64,000 nucleotides of DNA from Streptomyces sp. SM11 (GTDB lineage: Bacteria > Actinomycetota > Actinomycetes > Streptomycetales > Streptomycetaceae). Below, piece by piece: positions 9,234 to 18,000 of the stretch. The translations under genes were made by a program, and so were the position numbers. The stretch is taken from contig NZ_NEUE01000193.1 in the NCBI RefSeq assembly GCF_002910905.1, forward strand, positions 1-64,000, in the 5' to 3' direction. The notes below the pieces were generated by a model that did not search any database, was not told where the DNA came from, and worked only from the letters and a program-made list of their open reading frames with translations. Position 1 is the stretch's first letter. Each line of letters starts with the position of its first letter.

Positions 9234-10160
9234 TCACACGCGGTGCCTGACCAGCCAGTCGGTGTGCTCGGGCGACACGATCCGCTCGGTCTCGAACACC
9301 GCCGCCGGCCAGTGCCGCTCGGTGAGGGTGGTCTCCATGGCGGCCTGCATCGACTCCAGGTCCTTCTCCACCAGCGAGTGCGCCGAGATCAGCGGATGGT
9401 GCCGACGCATCTCGTTCCAGGCGAGACAGGCCGCCGCCGCCGCGGACAACGTCCCCGTGAGGCCGAACGACCGGCCCACCCCGAAGGTCTGGAACACGCT
9501 CAGTGTCAGCGCCGGGAGCGTCAGCGCGACAATGGCGCCCGACCACAGGAGCGCCCCGCGCCGGGAGGCCTGCTGACGTCTGCGGTACCAGCGCCGCTGT
9601 TCGATGAGCCGGTCCCGTACATAGGTTTCCTTGCGGACCGTGTAGGCCTTGTTCCGTAGCGCGCGCATGGACTCCGTGATGAGGCCGCCGGAATCCGGCA
9701 GTTCCTCGCGCGGATCGGCCCAGCCTACTTTCCGCAGCTCCTGGAGGCCGTCCTCCAGGCGATTGGCGAACAGCGCCTCCGGGTGCTCGGACGCGCTGTC
9801 GAACGGTGCGCCGTGCACCGCGTAGCGCCAGCAGTTGGACTTGATGAACTCGGCCGCGGAGCGGTTCAGTTGCCAATGCGACTTTGCTTTGCGCTGGGAG
9901 GCGAGAAAGGTCACGAAGAGCACACCCAGGTAGGCCAGTACCGCGGCGCCGTACAGGGCCCGGGCCGCCGGACCGTCCTCGGCGTGCCAGGGCAGCGCCG
10001 CGGGCACCGTGCCGGCCACGAGCAGCGCCAGCTGCACCCGGGTGGTGTTCACGGCCTCGTGCTGGCGGGCCACGGCGACCGTGTCCGTGTGATGGAACAG
10101 GGCCGGCAGGTCATCGTTCCTGAAGACCATGGATCTCAGCGGCTCGGGCAACGCCGTCAT
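9234..10160 (-). CDS. SLATT/DUF4231-type multi-pass membrane protein
   Basis: 308-residue membrane protein with two pairs of hydrophobic helices: one near residues 30-80 (QLALLVAGTVPAALPW and YGAAVLAYLGVLFVTFLA) and one near 200-255 (ALLWSGAIVALTLPAL and LTGTLSAAAAACLAW). Charged helical stretches follow each pair (SQRKAKSHWQLNRSAAEFIKS; NEMRRHHPLISAHSLVEKDLE). This is the layout of SLATT/DUF4231 proteins, predicted pore-forming effectors that pair with SLOG or nucleotidyltransferase sensors. ATG at 10160 is chosen because GGAGGC precedes it; the longer frame to 10310 has none. It is convergent with the SLOG gene. The effector role is inferred from family and context. Confidence 0.65.
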   Translation of the reverse strand: MTALPEPLRSMVFRNDDLPALFHHTDTVAVARQHEAVNTTRVQLALLVAGTVPAALPWHAEDGPAARALYGAAVLAYLGVLFVTFLASQRKAKSHWQLNRSAAEFIKSNCWRYAVHGAPFDSASEHPEALFANRLEDGLQELRKVGWADPREELPDSGGLITESMRALRNKAYTVRKETYVRDRLIEQRRWYRRRQQASRRGALLWSGAIVALTLPALTLSVFQTFGVGRSFGLTGTLSAAAAACLAWNEMRRHHPLISAHSLVEKDLESMQAAMETTLTERHWPAAVFETERIVSPEHTDWLVRHRV

Positions 10161-11009
10161 GGTCGCCTCCGTCTGCAGTTGTCGTATGACCCGGCCGGTC
10201 GTCGTGCCTGCCCCGCCCGGGGCCACGAGAGTAGGGGGGAGGGCCGGACGCGGCAAGAGCGTCCCGGCTCCCCGGGCGGCCGGCACGGCGAGGTTCGGCC
10301 ACTTCCGCACCCGCGTCCTCCCTCGCGTGGCGGCACTGTGGCACGGCTGTCCGACTGGACGTTGCAGCAGCTGAGTTGATGCCCCTCATCAGCGGGTGCG
10401 ATCACCTCCGGGCGAGGGAGGGGGTATCGAGGGGGCCGGGGCGCAGGGACGGACTGCCGGCTCGTCGCCTTCGGGGCGGGCCTTCCGCCGGTCGGCGCCG
10501 GGAGCCGCGGGACCGTGCCGGTGGGGGTGCTCCCGCGGCGGTGCGTCGAGCGGGTCGGGGCGCTCCGCGTCCGGGCGCGGGCCACGGACGTCGTGGGCGA
10601 CCGCCGTGACCGCGTCCTGGGCCGCCTGCGGCGGCTCCCCGGGCGGAACGCGGCGTCCCCGGCGAGAAACCGGTGAACGAGTGAATCGCCGTCCCCGCCG
10701 GGGCGTCCCGGCGAGCGTGGGCCGGGGCCCTGCCGGACGCACGACGATGCGCGTGCCCGACGCCTGCGCGGGCGGTTTCGCCGACGTCGGAAAGGCCCCC
10801 ACCTGCAAGGGCCGGCGGCGGAGAGGCCGGCTCTCCGGCGCGCCGCTTCCGCCGATCGTCCCGCGCTCATCCGAGCGGTCGCACGGAAAGCGTTTCCCGA
10901 CTTTCACAACCCGGTGCGAAGGCTGGTCCGCCGGCATGTGCAAGGGCCCCAGCGGTAGTAAAGTGCGCGTGCCGGGCCGTGTGATGACACGGAATCCGGC
11001 AACGTTTCA
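10161..11009. other. 849-bp region upstream of the fxs locus, no supported gene
   Basis: The segment from about 10390 to 10870 is extremely GC-rich. It contains open frames on several strands rich in Pro, Arg and Gly (for example 10389-10943 minus) with no recognisable domain and no good ribosome binding site. Part of that minus frame (about 10400-10660) does use mostly G/C in third positions, so a decayed or orphan gene cannot be fully excluded. The last 100 bp before fxsA are less GC-rich and probably hold its promoter (a TAGTAAAGT stretch near 10957 is a possible -10 area). Confidence 0.4.
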
Positions 11010-11216
11010 ATGTCCGGAAACAGACCCCTTCAGGATCCCCCTAGGACGGCCGTGAAGACCTACGGAACCACTCCCGCCTTCGCCTCTGCGAAGACCCGCG
11101 CGACCCTCTCGGCGACCGACGTCCGCAGCGCCGAGGCCGCCAGGAAGATCAGCCGTGTATGCGGTGCGACAATGGCCCGGTCCACCCGGATCTCCACGTT
11201 CAATTCGGCTCTCTGA
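11010..11216 (+). CDS. fxsA: FxSxx-COOH precursor-like peptide FxsA
   Basis: Small protein of 68 residues ending STFNSAL, which fits the FxSxx-COOH rule (Phe, any, Ser, two residues, stop) that defines FxsA, the presumed substrate of the neighbouring radical-SAM enzyme. The central SATDVRSAEAARKISR segment would be the leader. Two starts are possible: ATG at 11010 with no clear ribosome site, or GTG at 11052 (54 residues) with AGGA five bases upstream; I keep the longer but lean to the shorter being translated. The gap to fxsB is 30 bp, so they form one operon. The single Cys lies in RVCGATMARS, close to the core. Confidence 0.75.
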   Translation: MSGNRPLQDPPRTAVKTYGTTPAFASAKTRATLSATDVRSAEAARKISRVCGATMARSTRISTFNSAL

Positions 11217-11246
11217 GTTGGCGTCAGAAGTGGCTAGAATGGCGGA

Positions 11247-13616
11247 ATGACAGGACCGCTGGTCCCCTTCCGTGAATTCGTGCTCAAAGTGCACAGCAGG
11301 TGCGATCTGGCCTGTGACCACTGCTATGTCTACGAACATGCAGATCAGAGCTGGCTGACCCGCCCCAGGGCCATCTCCGACGAAGCGATTTCCTGGACTG
11401 CCCGGCGCCTGGCCGAGCATGCGACGACTCATGCGCTTCCCTCCGTCACAGTGATCCTGCACGGCGGGGAACCGCTCCTGGCAGGGCCCGCGCGACTGCG
11501 ACGGGTCTGCGAGGAGCTCGGCTCGGCTCTGAACGGCATCGCTGAGCTGGACCTCAGGATCCACACCAACGGCGTCCAGCTCAGCCCCCGTTACCTCGAC
11601 CTCTTCGACGAGTTCCACGTCCGCGTCGGGATCTCGCTCGACGGCGACCGCGCGGCCAACGACCGCCACCGCCGGTTCACCGACGGACGCAGCAGCCACC
11701 CGATGGTGATGCGAGCGGTCGAACTGCTCCGCGAGGAGCGCTACCGCCACCTGGACCTCGGCCTGCTGTGCACGGTCGACATCCACAACGATCCGGTGGC
11801 CGTGCACGACGCCCTCGCCGGACTCGAACCCCCGCTCGTCGACTTCCTGCTGCCGCACGCCACCTGGGACGACCCGCCCCCGCGGCCGGACGGATCGTCC
11901 ACCGCGTACGCCGACTGGCTCCTGGCCATCTTCGACCGCTGGACGGAACAGGGCCGCCCCATGCCCGTCCGGATGTTCGCCTCGGTGCTCTCCAGCCTGA
12001 ACGGCGGCCCCAGCCTCACCGAGTCCCTGGGGCTCGCCCCCACTGACCTCGTCGTCATCGAGACCGACGGGAAGCTGGAACAGGTCGACTCGCTCAAGAG
12101 CGCCTACGAGGGCGCCGCCGCCACCGGGTTCGACGTCTTCCGCAACACCCTCGACGAGGTCGCGGCCCACCCCGGCGTGCAGGCGCGGCAGCTCGGCCTG
12201 GCCGGGGTCAGCGAGACCTGCCGCCGCTGCCCGGTCGTGCGTTCGTGCGGCGGCGGGCTCTACACCCACCGCTACCGCTCCGGGCCCGGCCCCGACACCG
12301 ACACCGACACCGGCCCCGACACCGGCCCCGACATCGGCTTCGACAACCCGTCGGTCTACTGCGCCGACCTGACCGCCCTGATCCGGGGCATCGAGGAGCG
12401 TACGGCCGCCGCCACCGGGTCGCCCGCCGTCCGGGCTCCGGACGAACTGCTCGCCGCCCATCAGGACCTGACCCGCACCCTGCTCGCGGTGGTCCACGAC
12501 ACCCTCGACGGACAGGGGGGAGCCCTCTGGGACGACGCCTGGCGGCTCGCGGCGACGGTGGAGGCGGGCACTCCGGGCGCCGGGGCGCTCGACGCGGTGC
12601 TCGCGCACCCCTACACCCGCACCTGGCTGGTCGGCGCCCTGGAGGACGTCCAGGCGGGCCGCGGTATGTCGGGGCCCACAGCCGAACGGCTCGGCGCGAC
12701 CGTGGCCGCCGCCGCCGTCCGGGCCGGACTCGACCTGCCCGTGCCGGTGGCGTACCGGGACGGAGGCCTGTACCTGCCCACTCTCGGCACTGCGGTCATC
12801 GGCGACCCGGGAGAGCGGGGTGTCGCCGTGGTGCGTGCCACGGGCGACGGATTCCTCGTCCGGCGGCAGGGGACCGCCTCCGGCGCGGAGCTGCGCATCG
12901 CGCGGGAGGAACCCGAGGGCCCGCACTGGCGTCCCGTGCGCGTCCTGCGGCAGGCGCCGGCCCCCGCCCTCCTGCTGGAGGACCTCGACCCCTTCCGCGA
13001 CTGCTTCGACATCCCCGCGGCCGGCCGGCTCGCGGGGGAGCGGGCCGACGCCTGGGCGCACCGGATCGCCGAGGCCTGGGCACTGCTGGCCGACGCCGTT
13101 CCGGACCAGGCGGCGGAGGCGGCCCGGACGTTCACCACGGTGACCCCGCTGACCGCCGGCGCGGTCGAGCCGGGGCGGCACGGACCCGGTTCACTCGGTA
13201 TCGGGGAGACGGCGGACGGGAAGGAGCTGGCACTCGGCCTGCTGAGCGGATTCCGCCGGGCGAAACTGCGGGCGCTCGGTGAAGTGACGGATCTTTACGC
13301 CTTGGACGGTACCTGGGAACATCGGACGCCTTGGGGGAGCGAACACGTGACGTTCTCCCGACTGCTGGCGGAGACATTCGAACGGGCGGGGCTCGGACTC
13401 TACGATCCGCGCTTCCTCACGGGTGTTCCGGAAGCACTCGACATGATCGAGAACGCGGCGGAGGTGACGGTCGACGGAAAACAGCTGATCACCGCTGTCC
13501 GCAAGGAGATCAGCGGAACACGGAGTGCGGCCGGGAGGAATCTCGGCGGGAACGTCCCGCCGTCCGGTCAGGCATCGAACGTACTGGCGTCTGACCGGAA
13601 AGTGACGTTCGAATGA
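11247..13616 (+). CDS. fxsB: FxsB radical SAM/SPASM peptide maturase with C-terminal HExxH-like domain
   Basis: 789-residue enzyme predicted to install a cyclophane-type crosslink on FxsA. The radical SAM cluster ligands are C19, C23 and C26 (CDLACDHC), followed by LHGGEPLL. The SPASM cysteines appear as CRRCPVVRSCGGGLY and the later YCADL. Between these, an Asp-Thr-Gly-Pro repeat (DTDTDTGPDTGPD) adds a loop coded by a tandem repeat at 12289-12337. Residues about 400-789 resemble the HExxH peptide-hydroxylase module often fused to FxsB. At the metal-binding place the sequence is S667-G-F-R-R671 before AKLRAL, so the ligands appear lost. It follows fxsA by 30 bp and precedes fxsC. Confidence 0.85.
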   Translation: MTGPLVPFREFVLKVHSRCDLACDHCYVYEHADQSWLTRPRAISDEAISWTARRLAEHATTHALPSVTVILHGGEPLLAGPARLRRVCEELGSALNGIAELDLRIHTNGVQLSPRYLDLFDEFHVRVGISLDGDRAANDRHRRFTDGRSSHPMVMRAVELLREERYRHLDLGLLCTVDIHNDPVAVHDALAGLEPPLVDFLLPHATWDDPPPRPDGSSTAYADWLLAIFDRWTEQGRPMPVRMFASVLSSLNGGPSLTESLGLAPTDLVVIETDGKLEQVDSLKSAYEGAAATGFDVFRNTLDEVAAHPGVQARQLGLAGVSETCRRCPVVRSCGGGLYTHRYRSGPGPDTDTDTGPDTGPDIGFDNPSVYCADLTALIRGIEERTAAATGSPAVRAPDELLAAHQDLTRTLLAVVHDTLDGQGGALWDDAWRLAATVEAGTPGAGALDAVLAHPYTRTWLVGALEDVQAGRGMSGPTAERLGATVAAAAVRAGLDLPVPVAYRDGGLYLPTLGTAVIGDPGERGVAVVRATGDGFLVRRQGTASGAELRIAREEPEGPHWRPVRVLRQAPAPALLLEDLDPFRDCFDIPAAGRLAGERADAWAHRIAEAWALLADAVPDQAAEAARTFTTVTPLTAGAVEPGRHGPGSLGIGETADGKELALGLLSGFRRAKLRALGEVTDLYALDGTWEHRTPWGSEHVTFSRLLAETFERAGLGLYDPRFLTGVPEALDMIENAAEVTVDGKQLITAVRKEISGTRSAAGRNLGGNVPPSGQASNVLASDRKVTFE
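12289..12337 (+). repeat. in-frame tandem repeat inside fxsB
   Basis: Repeats of GACACC and GGCCCCGACACC units, encoding alternating DT, GP pairs. It falls between the SPASM motifs, where a short linker is usual, and may vary in length between strains. Confidence 0.6.
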
Positions 13617-13720
13617 CCGAACGGCAGGGGAGTGAATAGCGGTCCGCTCCGGAATGATGAGTTCGCTTGCACTCCCTTCCTCCTTCTGGGATGCGAGTGC
13701 TCACACAGGACGGGGGTCGT

Positions 13721-15031
13721 GTGCACGCATCGACGCAACAGCGAGCGGTGGGCCATCGGCCGTATTTCTTTCTGAGTTACGCCCACACGCCGGGGTACGG
13801 CGGCGGCACGGACCCCGACATGTGGGTTGAGCGGCTGTTCCAGGATCTTTGCGGTCATGTGATGGCCATGACCGACTTACCCGCGGGTGCGCCCGCGGGA
13901 TTCATGGACCGGGAGATACGTTCCGGAGAGGGCTGGTCGGAACGGCTCGGTGACGTCCTCGCCACCTGCCGGGTCTTCGTGCCGCTGTTCTCGCCGCGCT
14001 ACTTCGCCAGCGAGATGTGCGGCAAGGAGTGGTACGCCTTCGAACAGCGGGCCATCCACCACCGGGCCCGCTCCAACCAGCCGGCCGAGGCCATCGTCCC
14101 GGCGCTCTGGGTGCCGGTGCCGCCGAGTCAGCTGCCCGGCTCCGCCGAGCGACTCCAGTTCAACCACCGTGATTTCGGGGAACGGTACGTCAGCGACGGC
14201 CTCTACGGCCTGATCAAGCTCCGGCTCTTCGCCGAGGAATACGAACGGGCCGTCTACGAACTGGCCAAGCGCATCGTCAGTGTCGCCGACTCGGTCCGCA
14301 TCGATACCGGCCGGCCGGTCGACTACCGCCTCGCGCCCAGTGCCTTCGGCTCGCCCAGCAGCGGAGTCGGCGCTCCCCGGCCGATGCAGATCACCATCGC
14401 GGCGCCCACCCGCCACGATCTGCCCGAGGGACGCAACAGCGACCACTACGGCGACCACCCCCAGGACTGGAACCCCTACTATCCGGCCGCCGCCCGCCCG
14501 CTGGCCTATGTGGCGGAGGAACTGGTCCGGTCGCTCAACTACCAGGCCGTCATCACCTCGTTCGACGAGGACCGGCACGACGGCAAGGCCCCGCCCAGCA
14601 CCCCCGAGATCCTGCTCGTCGACCGCTGGGCCCTCAGGGACGAGGACCACCGTCGCAGGCTCGCCGCCTTCGACGCCGAGAACCGGCCCTGGGTGACCAT
14701 GGTCGTGCCGTGGAGCCGTGACGACCACCAGAGCAGAGCGGCGGAGACCGAGCTCATCGAGAAGCTCGAAGCGACCATGCCGATCAAGATGGGCCAGGGC
14801 CGGGCCCTCTGCCGTGCCGCGGCGAAAGGAGTGCCCACCATGGAGGCGTTCGGCCAACTCCTGCCCCAGGTCGTCGAAGTGGCCGCCCAGCAGTACCTCA
14901 AGCACGCGAAGGCCTACCCGCCCGGATCCGGCGGCGGATCCGGCGAGCGGACCAGGCTCACCGGCCCCATGGGCAGTACGAGCTACATCCCCGACCCGCA
15001 CGACCCTGCGACGGAAGCGGAGGACCTATGA
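13721..15031 (+). CDS. fxsC: FxsC, TIR-like domain protein of the FxSxx system (TTA codon)
   Basis: 436 residues from the GTG at 13721, which has a GGACGGGGG stretch upstream; ATG 13691 or TTG 13667 are longer alternatives without a better site. The N-terminal 170 residues read as a TIR-like fold: PYFFLSYAH, then FMDREIRSGEGWSERL, VFVPLFSPRYFASEMCGKEW. The last has the S-x-x-C-x-x-E arrangement where TIR NADases carry their catalytic Glu. A second alpha/beta part (about 225-410) is family-specific. Leu53 is encoded by TTA (13877-13879), so translation should need the bldA tRNA. The stop overlaps the fxsT start (ATGA), indicating coupled translation. Confidence 0.8.
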   Translation: MHASTQQRAVGHRPYFFLSYAHTPGYGGGTDPDMWVERLFQDLCGHVMAMTDLPAGAPAGFMDREIRSGEGWSERLGDVLATCRVFVPLFSPRYFASEMCGKEWYAFEQRAIHHRARSNQPAEAIVPALWVPVPPSQLPGSAERLQFNHRDFGERYVSDGLYGLIKLRLFAEEYERAVYELAKRIVSVADSVRIDTGRPVDYRLAPSAFGSPSSGVGAPRPMQITIAAPTRHDLPEGRNSDHYGDHPQDWNPYYPAAARPLAYVAEELVRSLNYQAVITSFDEDRHDGKAPPSTPEILLVDRWALRDEDHRRRLAAFDAENRPWVTMVVPWSRDDHQSRAAETELIEKLEATMPIKMGQGRALCRAAAKGVPTMEAFGQLLPQVVEVAAQQYLKHAKAYPPGSGGGSGERTRLTGPMGSTSYIPDPHDPATEAEDL

Positions 15032-18000
15032 GTGCCGGTCGTGACGGGCGCATCGTCACCTTCTACTCGTACAAGGGCGGTACCGGGCGCACCATGGCGC
15101 TCGCCAACACCGCCTGGATCCTCGCGGCCAACGGCAAGCGGGTGCTGGCCGTCGACTGGGACCTGGAGGCCCCCGGGCTGCACCGGTTCTTCCACCCCTT
15201 CCTCGACCCGGCCACCCTCGGCGCCACCACCGGCGTGATCGACCTGATCACCGAGTACGCCTGGGCCGCGACCAGCCCCGCCCAGCGCGCCGAGGACTGG
15301 CACCGCGACTACGCCCGCATCCAGCCGCACGCCGTGTCGCTGACCCCGGAGTCGCTCGGCTGGGAGTTCCCGAAGGGCGGCACGCTCGACTTCGTCTCCG
15401 CCGGACGGCAGAACCGCGAGTACTCCGCGACCGTCTCCACCTTCGACTGGGACAACTTCTACGACCGGTTCGGCGGCGGCCACTTCTTCGACGCGTTGCG
15501 CGACGACATGAAGGCCAACTACGACTACGTCCTCATCGACAGCCGGACCGGCCTCAGCGACATCGCCGACATCTGCACCGTCCACCTGCCGGACGTACTC
15601 GTCGACTGCTTCACCCTCAGCGACCAGTCCATCGACGGCGCGGCCTCCGTCGCCCGCCAGATCGCCGAGCGCAACACCGGCCGTCCCATCGCCCTCTACC
15701 CCGTCCCGATGCGCATCGACGAGGGCGAGAAGGAGAAGGCGGACGCCGGAAGGGCGCTGGCCCGGCTCAAGTTCGACCGGCTTCCCCGCGACCTGTCCGG
15801 CGACGAACTCACCGCCTACTGGGGTGCGGTGGAGATCCCCTACCGCCCCTACTACGCCTACGAGGAGACGCTCTCCACCTTCGGTGACGAGGCCGGGCTC
15901 ACCAACTCGCTGCTCTCCGCCTTCGAACGGCTCACCGCGGTCATCACCGGCCGGGAGATCACCTCGATGCCCCCGATCGGCGAAGAGGTCCGGCTGCGGA
16001 TCCGCGACGCCTTCACCCGGCGCAGGCCCGCCCTGCCCGCCGACCTCCACCTCAGCTATGTGGCGGAGAACCGGATGTGGGCCGACTGGCTCGAGTCGAT
16101 CCTCACCCGGGCCGGCTTCCGGGTGGTTCCGCGCGACGTCTCCGCCGAACGTCCCCCGGAGGAGGCCGAAGCCACCGCGGACAACGCCGCCCGCACCGTG
16201 GTGCTGCTCTCCAGCGCCTACCTGAAGTCCCCGCGCGCGGTCGAGCTGTGGGAACGGACCGCCGCCGAGGCCGTCGGCAGCGGCCGCCGCCGGCTGGTCC
16301 CCCTGCGGGTCGGGGACGTACGCCTGAGCGCCCCGTACATCGACCGCAACCCGGTCGACCTCTTCCGGCTGGACGAGGTGCACGCCACCACCGCCGTGAT
16401 GCGGGCCCTGGACCGCCCGGTGCAGGTGGCGGACGGGGTCTCGCCCGGGCCCCGCTTCCCCGGCACCGTGCCGAGGATCTGGAACGCGCCGCCCCGCAAC
16501 CCCGGCTTCACCGGCCGCTCGCTCGTCCTGGAGCGGATGCGCGACCAGCTCGGCGGCGGGCTGGCCGTCGTCCTGCCGCAGCCGCAGACCCTGTACGGAC
16601 TCGGCGGCGTCGGCAAGACCCAGGTGGCCCTGGAGTACGTGCACCGCTTCATGGCCGACTACGACCTGGTGTGGTGGATATCGTCCGAGCAGCCCGACGA
16701 CGTGGTCGCCTCGCTCGCCGAACTCGCCGTCCGGCTCGGCGCCCAGGGCGGCGACGACATGGCGGCCGCCTCCCAGGAGGCCGTCGACCTGCTGCGGCGC
16801 GGCGTCCCCTCGGACCGCTGGCTGCTGGTCTTCGACAACGCGGACGACCCCGAGCAGCTGCGCCGCTACTTCCCGCAGGGCGGCTCCGGCCACATCCTGG
16901 TGACCTCCCGCAACCAGAGCTGGTCCCAGCACGGGGACGCGCTGCCCGTGGATGTCTTCCTCCGCGAGGAGTCGATCGAGCACCTCCAGCGCCGGGCCCC
17001 GGGGCTGAGCGACGAGGACGCCGCCCAGGTGGCGACCGCGGTGGGCGACCTGCCGCTCGCCGTGGAGCAGGCCGCCGCCTGGATCGCGGAGACCGCCACC
17101 CCCATCGACGCCTATCTCGAACAGCTCGCCCAGCAGGCGCCCCAGGTCCTCGCGCTCAACCAGCCGGCCGGCTACCCGGAACCGGTCGCCGCGACCTGGA
17201 ACATCTCCATCGCCCGGCTCAAGGAGCGTTCGCCCGCCGCCGTGCGGCTGCTCCAGCTCTGCGCCTTCTTCGCCCCGGAACCGATCTCCGCGAACCTCCT
17301 CTACAGCAAGGAGATGATCGACGCGCTGAAGCCGTACGACTCCTCGCTCCAGGAGAAGCTCGTGCTGGGCCGGGTCATCCGGGAGATCGGCCGGTTCGCC
17401 CTCGCCAAGGTCGACCAGGTCTCGAACTCCATCCAGGTCCACCGGCTCGTCCAGGCCGTGATCAAGGCGCAGCTCAGCGAGGAGGAGCAGCGTGAGGCCC
17501 GGCACGTCGTCCACCGCGTCCTCGCCGGCGCCCGGCCCGATGACGACGAGCCGATCGACAACCCGGAGACCTGGCCGCGCTTCGCGACGATCTGGCCCCA
17601 CCTCGGACCCTCCGACGCCCGCAACTGCAAGGAGCCGGAGACCCGCAGGCTGCTGATCGACCGGGTCCGCTACCTCTGGAAGCGCGGCGACGTCAGGACC
17701 GCGGGGGTGCTGGGCGACGAACTGCGGGGAATCTGGGAGGAGAAGCTGGGGGAGCGGGACCTGCAGTACCTCTACCTCTGCTTTCACCTCTCCAACATCC
17801 TGCGCACCCGCGGGCGTTACGTGGAGGCGAAGGACCTCGACGAGTTCACCCTGGAACGGCAGCGGGCGGTGCTGGGACCCGAACACCCGCATACCTACAT
17901 GACCACCAGCAGCCTGGCCATCGACCTCGGTCTGCTGGGGGACTACGCCCGGGCGATCGAGATGGCGACCGAGGCCCACGAGGGGTTCGGGCAGATCTTC

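Noticed and set aside
10389..10943. A 184-codon minus-strand frame with partly G/C-rich third positions
   Set aside because: No recognisable domain, Pro/Arg-rich throughout, no convincing ribosome site. Kept only as a note in the intergenic entry.
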